A stretch of DNA of 64,000 nucleotides from Rhizoclosmatium globosum (lineage: Eukaryota > Chytridiomycota > Chytridiomycetes > Chytridiales > Chytriomycetaceae): the NCBI GenBank assembly GCA_002104985.1, contig MCGO01000008.1:620001-684000 (forward strand). The letters are read 5' to 3'. Of the stretch, positions 45,950 to 57,999 are shown piece after piece. The translations under genes were made by a program, and so were the position numbers. Under the pieces are notes generated by a model. It saw only the letters and a list, made by a program, of their open reading frames with translations. It did not search any database and had not been told where the DNA came from. Position 1 is the stretch's first letter. Each line of letters begins with the position of its first letter.

Positions 45950-48085
45950 ATGATGATGCATCAACATTGTCTGATAATTCTGCATTGCAGCAGGTGAATA
46001 CCCATATCCAGGAACCATTCCTGGAGGGTACCCGGCCCCCATCATCATCATCTGCTGCTGCATGTACATTTGCTGGCGCATATCCATTTGTGGGTATACC
46101 ATCCCTGGTGCAACTGGGACGACTGGACCGACGGCAGTTCCGGGTGGTGCATCTTCAACGGGGAGGATTGCACGTGGGACGGATGTTGCTGCGACTGCGA
46201 GAGTTGTAACGATGGGTGTTGTTGAAGTGCTTCCAAGGAGTTTCGTTTGGCCTGTGCTTGTGAATGCGGAGAGTTGAGGTGGGAACTGCATGACTGCGTC
46301 TTGGCCGTCGTTGATGGCGTGGTCGCGTTTTCGGAGGACAAGGTATTCTTCCATGATTTGGGAAACGTTTTCGGGACAGGTGACGGAGGGGTGGGCGTTT
46401 CCGCAATTTCCACATTCATGGGGGCGGATGCAGTCGGACATTTTGCAGAAGCCAGAGGAGTTCCTGTGTTTTTGAGGGAATCGTGGTTTATGTTGTATTG
46501 ATGCATAAATGGAGTGGAAACAGGGATTTCAGGGAAAGGACAAAGAGATACGGAGAGAACACGATCGCTTCACTTCACTAGGAGTTAACATGAAACGGTA
46601 CTAAAAAGACATACCACGCAAAACAAGCAGGAGCACTCGCTCGACTCTTTACAGGGCAGCCCATAATACGATGACTCAAGCTAAAACACCGTAAACACCG
46701 ATGCTCCCTCCCACAGTCCGGCAACACGTTACAATTATCCAAATTATACTTTACACAAACACTTCGTGGTTTATCGCAGTTCATACAAGAGTGCTGCGTC
46801 GATCCACAAAGAATGCAAAGGTGTGGGCGGCGACACGTTGCTGCGGATTCCGGGCATTGGTTGTGCTGATACAACTCACATGCAGGGAGCTTTGTGGTGT
46901 AGATTGAGAGTTGTGTCGGGGTTGAAAGAGACGATGGGGAGTGAGATGCAGGGGAAGTTCCATGATGGTTTTGGTTGTTGTGCGCATTTGTGGATTGACG
47001 AAGGCGGTGAACAAGAGATGACATTTGGGAGGCAGGAGACGCGTTTTGTGATGAGGGGTGAGAGTTGGATTGGGCCTGGAAAGTGTGAGTGGTGGCAGGG
47101 GCTGGAGAAGTTGTACGCTCGCGTTTCGCTGGAGGTGGTGTACATTGCTTTTCGGTTTCTTCAATACAAGGCGAAGTAGTGCGTTCACGACGACGACGTT
47201 TTGGTGGCTCAACGGTTTCCCGCCGTTGTTCTTCAGCGGGTGGTTGCTGCTGAGTGGTATCTACGGATTCGGGTGCTTTATCACCTCGACGGTCTAATTG
47301 AAACAGAGGTTCAGTGCCATTGTTGGTACTAGAGCCCTGTTCCTGTTCCGCTTTAGCAGTAACAGTTGTAGGCTCAGCAGAAGCAACAGGCAGGTTAAGT
47401 GAGCTCAAAAAGACATCAGCAGCAGACGGTGGTGGCAGCGGAGCAACAGAATCCTTGCGTGGACGCGTTGGAGGAGGCGGCATTTGCGCAGCATCACTCG
47501 AGTCGGGCGTGTTCGTATTCAAAGTGCGGTCGATCGCAGCAATTCGAGTCTCCAGAAAAGAAATGACGGCTCTGTCAGCCGCAGCTTTAGCGGACACGTG
47601 TCTGAGATGGGCACGGCGGGCGGCAAGCTTTGAGTGGTTGTTTTAATTACGAGGTTGAATATGCAGGAAATACAAAGCCAACCTCGTCCTCTGCCGCTCG
47701 AACAGCCTCACGCGCAGCAGCATCGTCCTGAGTTGCGGCACTTAGTTGGTCGTTGTGGTGGCGGAGAAGGGCGTCGAGTTGGGCGCGTTCGGTTGATTGA
47801 AGTTGTCTCAGGGCGGCATCGACTGAGGCAGCGACTGAGAATCGACTGGTTGTTGTTGTTGTGTGTTGGTGCCAAAGACGGTCGGCGAGAAGATGGTTCA
47901 AGTTGGGCTCGACACAGAGCCACGTCGTCCGAGTCGTCGGAAACAACCGAATCGCCTGGCTCCGCGGCGGGCGCAAAGTGCACTGGAACTGCACTTGCCG
48001 CAGTGGTCGTGTTCACAAGTGGCGCTGCACTCGGTCGTGCCGCAAGTGTCGAGGCAAGCAGCGAGAGCAGCTGTGCTTGCAACAT
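45878..48085 (-). CDS. Tandem zinc-knuckle protein with polyglutamine C-terminus
   Basis: Nuclear or RNA-linked protein by composition; family not recognised. The ATG at 48085 starts a helical region (SVDAALRQLQSTERAQLDALL, AAREAVRAAEDE), then after an intron (about 47,632-47,690) SKLAARRAHLRHVSAKAAADRAVISFLE, and a long Ser/Thr/Pro/Gln-rich linker with basic clusters (KRRRRER). Three tandem metal-binding units follow: CELYQHNQC...CRRPHLCILC-x4-H-x4-C, CVKYNLDNC...CGREHRCLRC-x4-H-x4-C, and CFAW-NSSGFC...CIRPHECGNC-x4-H-x4-C, the third assembled across an intron at about 46,468-46,616. The C-terminus holds Met/Gln-rich repeats and about 17 Gln encoded by CAG/CAA (45,900-45,950). The CxxC plus H and C spacing indicates zinc binding, possibly nucleic acid. 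Confidence 0.7.
45900..45951. repeat. CTG/TTG trinucleotide tract encoding polyglutamine
   Basis: Eight to nine CTG units followed by alternating CTG and TTG on the plus strand, read as glutamine on the minus strand in the zinc-knuckle gene. The uninterrupted part is prone to length change. CAA interruptions occupy the N-terminal-encoding half. Confidence 0.9.
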
Positions 48086-48153
48086 TGACAAAGATTTCTG
48101 GACAAAAGGAAAAGAAATCAAATACATGCTTTTTCTATTGTTACAGCACATTT

Positions 48154-49758
48154 CATCCCCATGGATTGTCCAACACGTCATCAATCGTGTGAAACTGTGC
48201 AACTGGCTGCGAAACAGAAACAGGAACTGCCAGCACTTCTTCTTCTTCTTCTTCATCCTCATCAACTCCCCATCCACCACTCAGAACTTGATCTTCTCTC
48301 AAAGCCTTCTGCTCTCTCTTTTCAATAACCTCATTTCCTTTCTCGACTTCTTGTTGTGCCGGCTCAGAAATATCAATCAATCCACCTCCCAAGGCAAGAC
48401 TCTTCAAATCCCCCATCACGTCTTCATGCGTAGATTGAACTCCTTGTAGGGCAAGTTCCAACAAGCTTCCCATTCCACTACCTTGTCCTACTTCAGTCTC
48501 TGGCTTCACAAGGTCCAATAAATCGGATAAGTTGTCCTGTTTCTTGACTGGAGTAGGATTGGCATTGGTGACTGCGGTAAATTGAAGAGGGTGAATATCG
48601 AGTGGCTTTTCTGAGGAAAGGGTTTCGGGTGGGGGAGAGTCCATAAATAAGTCTTGTTGTTGTTGTTGGATGGATTGTGTAGCACTTGTGGATGCAATTG
48701 GCTCGTTGAATGAAAATGGGTCGTCCGAGGTGGGCGTGTTAGGAAATGGATTCACAGAAACTGGTGGAGAGCTTCGGGTTGGTGTTGTAATATCTGCTGA
48801 TTTTGTTGTGGTTTGAGGAGCCGGTTCTGCAGCTGCTGCAATCGTGGGGACTACAATAGTTTCGTTTGAATTGATGGAGTTGATTCAGATACAACAGATG
48901 CGACTTGTTTTGAATCTGATGGAATACCAGATTTGGGTTCAACTGAGTCCACTTTGATCGATGATTTTGATGATTCATTTACGGACCTTTCTGAATTAGA
49001 AACGGAGTTGTTTGTAACTTCAGATGCAATCGAAGTTGATACAGGAGCAGCAGTGAAATCAGCACCAAAGTCGATTCCAAGCAAATCGTCCACGGAATGG
49101 GTTGGAGCAACGACTGCTCTCGATGAAATAGGTCTTGAATGGGAGGGAGGTGGAGGGAGTGCGAAAGCCTAGGTTTAATTGGGAGGTTTAAGGGGGTGGA
49201 GAATAGGTTTCAGATTTGTCATGGTTACAGTACACAACTTCAAAGAGAGGGGGTGAACATACCGGCGCACTAGGCTTTGTAATAAACGAGTCAGCCATAA
49301 CAACGCCCAGCTTCTTTGGAGCCGCCGTCACAGTAACACCGTCCACAACCACTGGCACATCCCTGAACCAGGTTTGTGAACATACTTCTCCTTCATGAAT
49401 TCAAGCAGTCTCGTATCGTCGTTCTGGCGGGAATCGGAAACAGGCGTGGATCGTGAGTGGCAAGGTAACGGCGCTTTGCGACATCGTTTCCGGCAGCGGC
49501 AAGGGCGGATACCTCCATCAGCGAGAAGTCGAAGCTGAAAGAGACTTGATTCGAAGTTGAGAATGCGGAGAAGGCCTGCGCATCGACCGCAGACAAAGGT
49601 TGATGTGTTCAGGCAGACCATTGACGGCATTCGGGCACCGCAGTCAGCGCATGTCTTGTTTAACAGTTGGTTAGGTGTTATTCAATAGAGGTAGAGTGGG
49701 TTACCTTGTTCTCCTCCCGGTTGATGACGCTCTTGAGAAGGACAAGGTTGGACGACAT
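48154..49758 (-). CDS. AGFG-type ArfGAP protein
   Basis: Predicted GTPase-activating protein for Arf in vesicle traffic. The start MSSNLVLLKSVINREENK at 49758 joins over an intron (about 49,657-49,705) to TCADCGARMPSMVCLNTSTFVCGRCAG, the CxxCx16CxxC zinc finger of ArfGAPs with the FVC-CAG form seen in AGFG/HRB proteins. Then follow RIKSLSAST, SLMEVSALAAAGNDVAKRRYL and EFMKEKYVH, all standard ArfGAP helices. In place of the usual catalytic Arg the motif here reads LLRILN/LRIKS, so activity is uncertain. The C-terminus is long, disordered and Ser/Gln/Asp/Pro-rich with an acidic cluster (DEDEEEEEE) and ends VLDNPWG at 48154-48156. Introns near 49,200-49,262 and 48,840. Frame breaks near 49,560, 49,530, 49,440 and 49,370. 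Confidence 0.8.
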
Positions 49759-49896
49759 TGGATTTGGGGAACAACAAAAACAACCCCCCAAAACAGGTGT
49801 GTGTTATCAACCAACTCTCCCAGAGCAACACACGCGCTCTTTCTTCCAAAAACAGTTCTAACAACTCTCTAACTTGCACCACCTGCAACAGTCACA

Positions 49897-52045
49897 ATGG
49901 TCTCAGCCTGGCTCTTCAACGACGACAAGTCTGATCAACGCAACCCACACCAATTCAGCCCAAACCAGCCAATCTCTCTTGCTGAGCTTGCTGAGGTTCG
50001 CTTTAGTCTTGTTCCGAATGTGTGGTATACTAGGTGCTGATCAAACAATCATCCAGTTCGGAGTGCTCTACTTCTTCATCGACGCCGCACGCGGAGAAGC
50101 CTACTACCAGAGCGAAATCGACAAGTTCGCTAAGGCAAGAAACTACAAAAACAGAGACATTGTACGTGGATCCTTCCCCTTTAACCCCCTGAATCTGCTA
50201 GCACCCAACACACGCCAAGCAACCACGTTTTTCTCCTTCTCATTCAAACCCACTTTCAACTTCCAATACTCATATTTACATGTCCTAGATCAACATCCAC
50301 AAGGACACCTTCCCAAACTACGACGAGAAGATCAAAATCTTCTTTGAGGAGCATTTGCACGAGGATGAGGAGATCCGTTTCGTTTTGGACGGAAGCGGTT
50401 ACTTTGACGTTCGTGACAAGAAGGACAGATGGATTCGTATTGCTGTTAAGCAGGGAGACTTGTTGATCTTGGTGAGTCTCCTTCAACAGGGCTTGTACTT
50501 CAAATATGACGTATACTGACGTCACTGCCCTCCAACATCCAGCCAGCTGGTATCTACCACCGTTTCACTCTCGACACCAACAACTACATCAAGCCAATGC
50601 GTCTCTTCAAGGAAGTCCCCAATGGACTCCAATCAACCGTGACCTCCCAGACACAGACGCGAACGCCCACCGTAAGGAGTACATCCAACAACTCAAGTCT
50701 GTCGGAAAGATCCATACCTATCCAAACAACCCACGCGTTGCTAAGGCGCTTGTTGCGGCTGAATTCAACAAGGTTCATGTTGAGGTTGTGGAAATTGAGG
50801 TTGGAAAGACCAACACTAGTGAGGAGTATTTGCACAAGTTCCCTACTGGTGATATTCCTGCTTTTGAGACGCTCGATGGATTCTACTTGACGGGTGGGAA
50901 TGCTATTGCTCAGTACAGTTGAGTTGTTTCTTGACCTTGATTTTAAGCTTACCCTTTCTTCATTTTTAAGTCGCTTCCGCTGTTCCTGGATCAAAGCTTT
51001 GCGGAACTTCTACCAAGGAAGCCGCATTGATCCAACAGTTCATCGCTGTCGTTGACACGAGCTTGCTCCAGCTCAGGCTGCTTGGCTTTTCCCAATCCTC
51101 GGATGGACTCCAAAGAACCCAGACGTGTGTTTGTCACCCCCTTTGAATTCTCCCGATTTCTGTGGTTTTAACAGCTTCTTTTTAAAATCAGGCCACCAAG
51201 AAGGCTATCGACGACACCAAGCGCGTCTTGACTCTCCTCAACACCCACCTCCGCGACCACACCTACCTCGTCGGCGAAGACATCACTTTGGCTGATATCA
51301 CCGTCTCGTTGACGCTCCTAACTTCTACCGTATGGTCTTTGACGCCAAGTTCCGTGCCGCTTTCAAGAACGTTGACCGTTGGTTCTTGACTCTCGTGAAC
51401 CAGCCTGAATTCGTGAACGTGATTGGAAAGGTTGAGTTGCTTGGTGCTGCTGCTGCCACTCCTGTGCTGCTAAGCCTGGTGAGGAGCCATTACCACCAAT
51501 ATGGCTGATACTAATAGTTCACTTTTCACAGCGACTCCAGCTGCCGCTGTCTCCCCGCAAAGAAGGCGCCCCGCTCCAGCCCCAGCCAAAAAGGCCGCCG
51601 ATGAAGACGAAGACTTTGATCTCTTCGCCGACGATGACGAAGAGGAAGACGCTGAAAAGGCCGCCCTCGTTGCGAAGCGTCTTGAAGAATACAACGCCAA
51701 AAAAGCGCTCAAGCCAAAGACGATCGCCAAGTCCATGGTTATTCTTGACGTGAAGCCATGGGACGATGAAACTGACATGAAGGCTCTTGAAGCGGATGTT
51801 CGTTCTATTGCCATGGATGGATTGGTTTGGGGTACTTCCAAGCTTGTTGCTATTGGATACGGAATCAAGAAGCTTCAGATTACTGCTGTTGTTGAGGATG
51901 ACAAGGTAATGATGGTGCTTTTGGCATTTTTAATGTGGAGTTCTGATTTCTTACATAGGTTGGAGTTGATGATTTGTCTGACCAGATCACTGGATTTGAG
52001 GACTACGTTCAGTCCGTTGATGTTGCTTCGTTCAACAAGTTGTAA
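49897..52045 (+). CDS. Fusion: acireductone dioxygenase + eEF1B-gamma GST region + eEF1B-beta GEF domain
   Basis: Eight exons (49897-49995, 50057-50161, 50289-50471, 50543-50917, 50971-51124, 51192-51478, 51532-51905, 51959-52045) give about 555 residues. Residues 1-180 are a full acireductone dioxygenase (methionine salvage) with metal ligands in HLHEDEE and PAGIYHRF, and C-terminal WTPINRD...[10 protein letters not shown]. Exon 4 runs straight on, without stop or ATG, into [19 protein letters not shown], the start of the eEF1B-gamma GST-N fold, then GST-C ([28 protein letters not shown]). After an acidic linker ([17 protein letters not shown]) comes the eEF1B-beta nucleotide-exchange domain: [45 protein letters not shown], and ends VASFNKL. 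Four single bases are missing (near 50,617, 51,056, 51,318, 51,464), none at the junction. Confidence 0.85.
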
Positions 52046-52249
52046 GAAGGGTTACAGTGAAGAGAATAAACAGCATTTGTGTCCTGCTATGGTACACATT
52101 TAAACTTTATCATGATTTGTTCTCATACTTGATGACTTATAGCAAATTTAAAAGGTATCGCATTGATAAACTAGTTCAACGTCTTCATATATAACTGTCC
52201 AGTACTTTCGTGTTGGTGTTTATTTTGTTGTACCATCTGAATTTACAGA

Positions 52250-55200
52250 TTAAAATCTCATTCCTTCTACCAAAGGATTCGCCTTTTCTACATAATATCC
52301 GTGAAGAACAATTCGCGGAGGACTCCAAACTGTGATCATCGCCCCTTCTGCCACCTTCAACTGCCGTCGAGTCAAATCCTTCATTCCAATCCTACTATAA
52401 AGATCCGTCAGATTGATATTTTCCAGATCATATTCTTCATCATCATCCAATCTTCCTCATTGTCGTTTCCATGAAACCATGCGACGAAACCTGTCGGCAA
52501 CACGCAATATAGTCCGTCGCCAACGAAACAGAAGCTATCGCGTCAAATAATATCCGCTTGGCAGTTTCAATCCCTCCCACATCGTCATTATCATAACTCT
52601 CAATAACAGTATCAGCCTTCACCCAACTCTCCTCTCCAACCCACGGTGGATTTCAAAATACTCCACCTCCCTCAAAACACGACATCCAAGAACAGCGTCC
52701 TCCAATTTCCTCTGCGTCGCGGGGAATAACCCCACAACAGACTCAAACGACTCCAACAACAACATCGCCTCACAACTCCCATCATCTATAAACAATTTCG
52801 CTGACGCTTGCACTTTCAACGACGGCGAATCACTACGTCTACATGTGCACTTGATTTCAGAAGACGTGAGTTTCACACCACATCCACTGCATTCACACCA
52901 GAGCAAGACTTGTTCAATATGATTAACTGTGAACAAGATGGTGAACGGGGAGGTTTTAAGGGTCGGTGGGATGGAATACACGTTCAATAAGTGGATTCTG
53001 GGTAACGTGTGCATTGTATCCGCGAAATGCTGAGCGATCGACATTTTCACGGTTGAGTCGACTGTATTTTGGGGACCGCTGGGTGCAAGGATTTCTATCC
53101 ACGTGTCACATACGGACTCTCCGTATAAGGTTCTGCTGGATGCAGCTCGTTTGATTCCAAGCTTGTGGATTCGGATTGTTGTGCCTGGTAACAGGCCAGG
53201 TTGGAATACAGAGTTCCGGACGTCAAGGTATATTGTAGGGTTGAGTCGGCTGGGTTGTGGAATCCATTTGCGTGGCGAGGGTCTGTCAGTTTGAGGACTA
53301 GGACGCGGTCGTATCGACCCAAGCCGATGTTATGAACTTGGAAGAGAGTGTGGGCAGGAAGACGCTCGTGCATATCCCAAGTTGCTTTTGCAGTAAATGA
53401 TTTGGAGACTATTGTTCCTTGCACCGTGACAAGGGTTGTGTGGAAGGACTTAGGAGGTATGGGTGCAGATACAGTGAACTTAAAAGTGATTGAACAGTTT
53501 GAGGATCTGGAAGAGGAGAAAAGTCCAGATATAGGATTGGATTTTGATGGCCAAAGTCAAAGGTTCCATTTTGTTCAACTGCTGGGGCCGATTGTATGTT
53601 TACTGTTGTAATCTCCGATTCTGAAGTGAGTTGGCAATAGAGGGATGCATTTCTTCCCCCATCTTGATCTTCGAAAATATGAATTTGACGCTCGTGATGA
53701 GATAGCATTCTGTTACTCAATCAGTGAATGGTCGCAAAACAGAACAAACACACCTCCTCGTTGCAAAACAGGCCAATATGCATGACTTCTTGAAATAATT
53801 CACATACGCAGTTCTCAAAAGTTTCGTTGATTTGAACTGACCCGTCTTGGGCAATAACACGACCAACAATTCCAAACACGCGAGCTTTTACTCCCACCAC
53901 CCCATCCATCCCAATATCAAGTGTCGGCATACTCTTTTCTTCAACCTTGAGGAGTATAGTTTCAAGCGAATCGCGTTCATTCGCCCTTCGGCGATTTGAG
54001 TCACAGCTTCACCACAGTTCACATCCATAGATTCCAAAAACCACTGTCGAAACAACAAATCTTTCTTGAAGCAACGAAGGTACACTTTCAAAAGCGGCTG
54101 AGCACTTCCTTGTTCGCCAGTGTAACAAACACCGAGTACTTCCACAACGACTTCAAAATCGAGTATTATCACGCAAGTTCCTAGAATTTCTGCACTGATT
54201 TTCCATTCGGTTTCATTGGGGGAGTCTAACAAGACAATCAACACTGGTGAAGAACCTGATGAATCCGTGAATTTCAGACCCCCATCCTCCCATTCAATTT
54301 TCCCCATCAAGAAGCAACCATCCATTCCAAGTTCCTCTTGAGAAAACACTCGAAACGCGTATTCTCGCCCGCCAGGCTTCTCTGAAACGTCCTCGTTTGA
54401 TAGGTTTATAATGTATTCTTGCACTATCCCAGGCTCTGAATCATTATTATCTTCTTGGCCCAATATCATATCCAATGAAACCAAGAACGGCTGTAGATAC
54501 CGTAACTCCGCAACAGTACATTCAGTGTCATGAGCGAGTACAGCACTTAACCGAGGATCACCGGCTCCACAGGCCAATCCATAAACCCTTTACTCCTCTG
54601 TAGAATCTTTTCGAGAGCTGGAAGCAGGATGATGCGAAATCATGAGATGTTGAAGGGTCGTAGGAGAGAAGGGTTGAGTAAATGTCATCCAGGAGGAGAA
54701 GGTCTGAGATGTTGAGACCTTGCCATTTTTGTTTGATGGCTGCGCGTGAGCGGTGGAGGGATGGAGTTATTGGCGCAAGTTCAATTGAGTATGAGGGTTG
54801 TGTTTCGATTGAAGTTGTAGGACGTTGTGACTCAGTTGGAATCGGAGGAAGGTGTGTTATTTCAACCGTAGTGTTGAAACAAGCAACAAAGACAGCTCGG
54901 TTTGGCAATGAGTGAGGTAGATTGATGGGGGTATACAGAATTGTATGCACATTATGAAGAGTAATTTTTGTTCCAGGTATTAACAATTGTTCTGTTTGTA
55001 GTGGAAGTGGATGGTAAGACAGATAGAGGTCGTGTTTGTTATCGAGTTGATATTTGCCGATTTCAAGCTCAAGAATTTTCGTGATTGTGCCGGTATAAGA
55101 TATTATTTTGTTTTTGATAAGTTGCTTGAGCAATCGGGAAGGGGGAGTAGGGGTGAGTTTGAAGGTAAACTCCTATGCTGAACCATAAATTGAGATGCAG

Positions 55201-56170
55201 CTGATTCGTCAAGTGGGTATAATTTTGATTCATTGGGAATAAATGCTAGCAGTCTCATGATATTGCTTTTTGGATCTGATGGATCTGGTAATTTTGATGT
55301 AAACTTGATTTGCTTTGGTTCCAAATCCTGAAAGATATAAACACGATTGACGAGCAAATCCTCAAAAATCTTGGTGATTCTGTTGCTAAAAGGTAGTGCA
55401 GTTGACGTTTTTTGCTCGAACAATAAATGAGCTGTCATCAATCTGTTTTATGTTGAGTTGGTGAATTGCATTAACATCTAAGTACCTGATAGTCTTGGGG
55501 CAACATTCATTCGATGATCCAAACTGGAGAATAGAATCACCACAAGCAATATGAATTACAAAGAAGAATGAGCCTTGTATTGTAAGGATTGCCGACTTTT
55601 CAATAATTCTTCCAAAGAGGGAAACGCGTTTCAAGCGTCTCAATTCAGTAGCCATAGACGATGAATTGTTTCCAGTAGGCGAGTTTAATATTGCGCTAAA
55701 TTCAAACGGCGGAGTCGGGGTGAGACAGTTGAGCAGAGTTGCAGAAGCCTGACGAAACAGACGGTCGTTAAACCGCACCGTTGCGTCAAAGTCAAAGTCC
55801 TTTTCAAACGATTCTCCGTTGAATTCCACAAGATTCATTTCGAGATTGGCAGCGCTTTGAGGATTCAGAGGAAGCAGGGATTCGACCAAGAGGGTATCTG
55901 CGACCTTTGTCCATTTGATCAGAACAAATGCTGAAGCCGAGGCGTGTTTGAGGAACGAGATTCGCGCGTTTGGAAGAAGGTTGGCGATGAGTTGGAGTTG
56001 AGACGAGTCGCTGAAGACAAGGCCATTTGCGGCGATTGAAAACTGGCCAATCAGAATTGCGTGGCCTTTTGGTCGTTGCTGCTTCTTTGGCGAGAGCGCG
56101 GCAAGGCGGCGGATGTGGTAGTGGTCGTCGTTGGGTGCGAGAAGGTGGTGGTGGTGGTCGCTGGCTCATG
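52250..56170 (-). CDS. CTC1-like telomere-maintenance (CST complex) protein, multi-OB-fold
   Basis: Large protein of roughly 1,250 residues, likely several OB folds. It begins near 56,170 with an N-terminal OB-like segment (HAILIGQFSIAANGLVFSDSSQLQLI in two frames), followed by many beta-rich blocks. The C-terminal OB fold carries a zinc-binding pattern CECSGCGVKL...IKCTC (about 52,850-52,900) and KLFIDDGSCEAMLLLESFESVVGLF, which resembles the C-terminal OB of CTC1 and, more distantly, RPA1. The last exon is acidic then basic (DDDEEYDLENINLTDLYSRI), ending 52250-52252. Introns are likely near 55,440, 55,130, 53,720 and 53,080. Several frame breaks. CTC1 is the best fit by size and C-terminal motif; an RPA1 paralogue is the alternative. 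Confidence 0.5.
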
Positions 56171-56474
56171 CTCCAATACTCAGCATCAATCACACCAGTT
56201 TACTTTACTTTAATGCACTCGATTCTATGGCTTTCAGTTGGTTGCGTTAGTTGTGCATCACTTAATAAAGCGGGAAGTGCCGAGGCCTAACCTCACTATC
56301 TCCAATTCGAAAGAACAAAAGCGGACAATTCATTCAAAATCCATACTAAATTCCTCTTCATGTCAAGTAATAGAGCAAGGAAAAGAAAGGAGAGAAAGAG
56401 TTCTGGATTGCTTTCGGATCGCCAATTTCTTAACCCAATTTGCACATACACCCAACACACCAACCGCTTTTGCA
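56171..56474. other. Divergent promoter region between CTC1-like gene and carrier
   Basis: About 300 bases between the two divergent genes. A long plus-strand frame (56,238 onward) is continuous with the carrier start and may be its untranslated leader. No repeat or RNA recognised. Confidence 0.4.
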
Positions 56475-57777
56475 ATGGTCAATTGGTTTGCCCCGGTGAT
56501 TGTCGCACTCTCTGACGCCGTTGCTCTGTGGGAACTAAGTCCCGACACGAGCCACGCCACCGACCACATGCAAACTGTCCTGCATTCGTCAATGGGCATC
56601 TCACCACCCGTTGAGCCCAGGGCCTCGGTTCTGACTCCGAACCAGCCGCTGCACAGGTGGCGGGATCCCTCCTACCACCCGCATGCCGATGCTGCGGCTA
56701 AAATAACCATCGTTGAGGTGCAGCTCTCTGCTAACCACAAGTCAAATGCAGACATGGTTGCTCTGGTTGCTGCGGCGATTGCCTCTCGTACTGCCACTGC
56801 CCCGCTCGAGCGTATCAAGGTTATGCTTCAGACGGGTGCCTTTTCGAACCCACAAAGGGTCTTCGATATGGAGAGCGTCCTTTGCGTCTTGGACTTGGAG
56901 TAGTCTTTTCTCTCCTGGTTCGACTCGATGGAGGTACAGTGATTATCTCGTTTATTTGTGATTGAAATAGTTGGTTTAATTGCCTTGCATTGGTTTAGTT
57001 CGTCTGGCGTTATTCAGAGGAAACGGTATCAACACACTGCGTGCCATTCCTGTCGCTGTCAGCCAGTTTGGAGCATACAACTTTTTCCTCGATCGATTGA
57101 AAGAGAACAAGGAGCAGCTTGACTTTCTCCGCCAATGAATGTGGCTGTCGCTGCAGGTAATACGAAAACTGCACTTACCTCTTTTGAACTCCATCTTTAC
57201 TAATGAAACCCATCATAGGACTGGCTGGTATCGTATCAACTACCCTCACGCATCCACTTGAAGTCTTGCGAGCACGTGTGTCTTTGATGCACTCACGACC
57301 AGATTCAACACTCAACATCTCCACGGCACAACTTCGACCTGCCGCGTCAATTATCGATACTGCAAACGATATTATTATCAAGAAGGTGGAGTCCGTGCTC
57401 TCTACCGCGGCCTCGGACTTTCCCTCCTTGGAATCGTTCCTTACCTGCGACAAGCTTTGTCCTTATGATTCCCTGAAACCACGTACCTCCGACGCTTCTT
57501 TGGAAAGCATTGCAATTGCCTCGTTCTCAGCGGGCTTGGCACAGACTGCCACATATCCTTTCGATTTGCTTCGACGACGACTTATGGTCGAAGGTCTGTA
57601 TATGCGGGATAATGACTTGAAAAGGCAAGATCGGCATTCAGGATAATGACGGATATTTTCAGGTTGGAGGGAACTGCGGGAGCTTTCCGTGGTTTGCTTC
57701 CAAACCTCTTGAAGGTGGCGCCAGCAACTGGTATCACTCTTTACATTCACGATCAGTGGAGAAACTTCTCCGCGTAG
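56475..57777 (+). CDS. Mitochondrial carrier family (SLC25) transporter
   Basis: Inner mitochondrial membrane transporter with three carrier repeats. First repeat: VAAAIASRTATAPLERIKVMLQ (PxE/DxxK motif). Second: LALFRGNGINTLRAIPVAVSQFGAYNF closing repeat one, then GLAGIVSTTLTHPLEVLRAR. Third: SFSAGLAQTATYPFDLLRRRLMVEG, then LEGTAGAFRGLLPNLLKVAPATGITLYIHD. Stop at 57,775-57,777. Introns near 56,930-57,000, 57,156-57,218 and 57,625-57,660. One or two missing bases (for example near 56,860, 57,135 and 57,440) break the frame. The YPFDLLRRR form and GNG motif fit the ADP/ATP-like, CoA or ATP-Mg/phosphate subgroup; the start at 56475 gives an N-terminal extension of about 90 residues without EF hands. 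The substrate cannot be assigned. Confidence 0.8.
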
Positions 57778-57999
57778 AATTGATCGTGTTTTTGTGGCTT
57801 TTGTAATTTTGCATCTTTCTCTTTGTTTTTTTCCTCTTTCCCCCTCTTACTTTGCTTGACGGACCTCATACACAATTGTTTGCACTCTAGATTCTATCGT
57901 TCTTCTCGAATAAACCTCATAGCTGATGGCGAAATTTTAGTTTGTAAATCTCTGTCGGAAAAAAACACCCCCTCAACTCCTGTCACCTCGCTCAAAATA

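Noticed and set aside
45900..45951. CRISPR-like or other regularly spaced array at the CTG tract
   Set aside because: It is a simple trinucleotide tract inside a coding exon, with no spacers.
2731..57777. Programmed -1 frameshifting as an explanation for the many frame breaks
   Set aside because: The break sites share no slippery heptamer or downstream structure, they occur in unrelated genes, and several genes would need two to four shifts each. Sequencing error explains them more simply.
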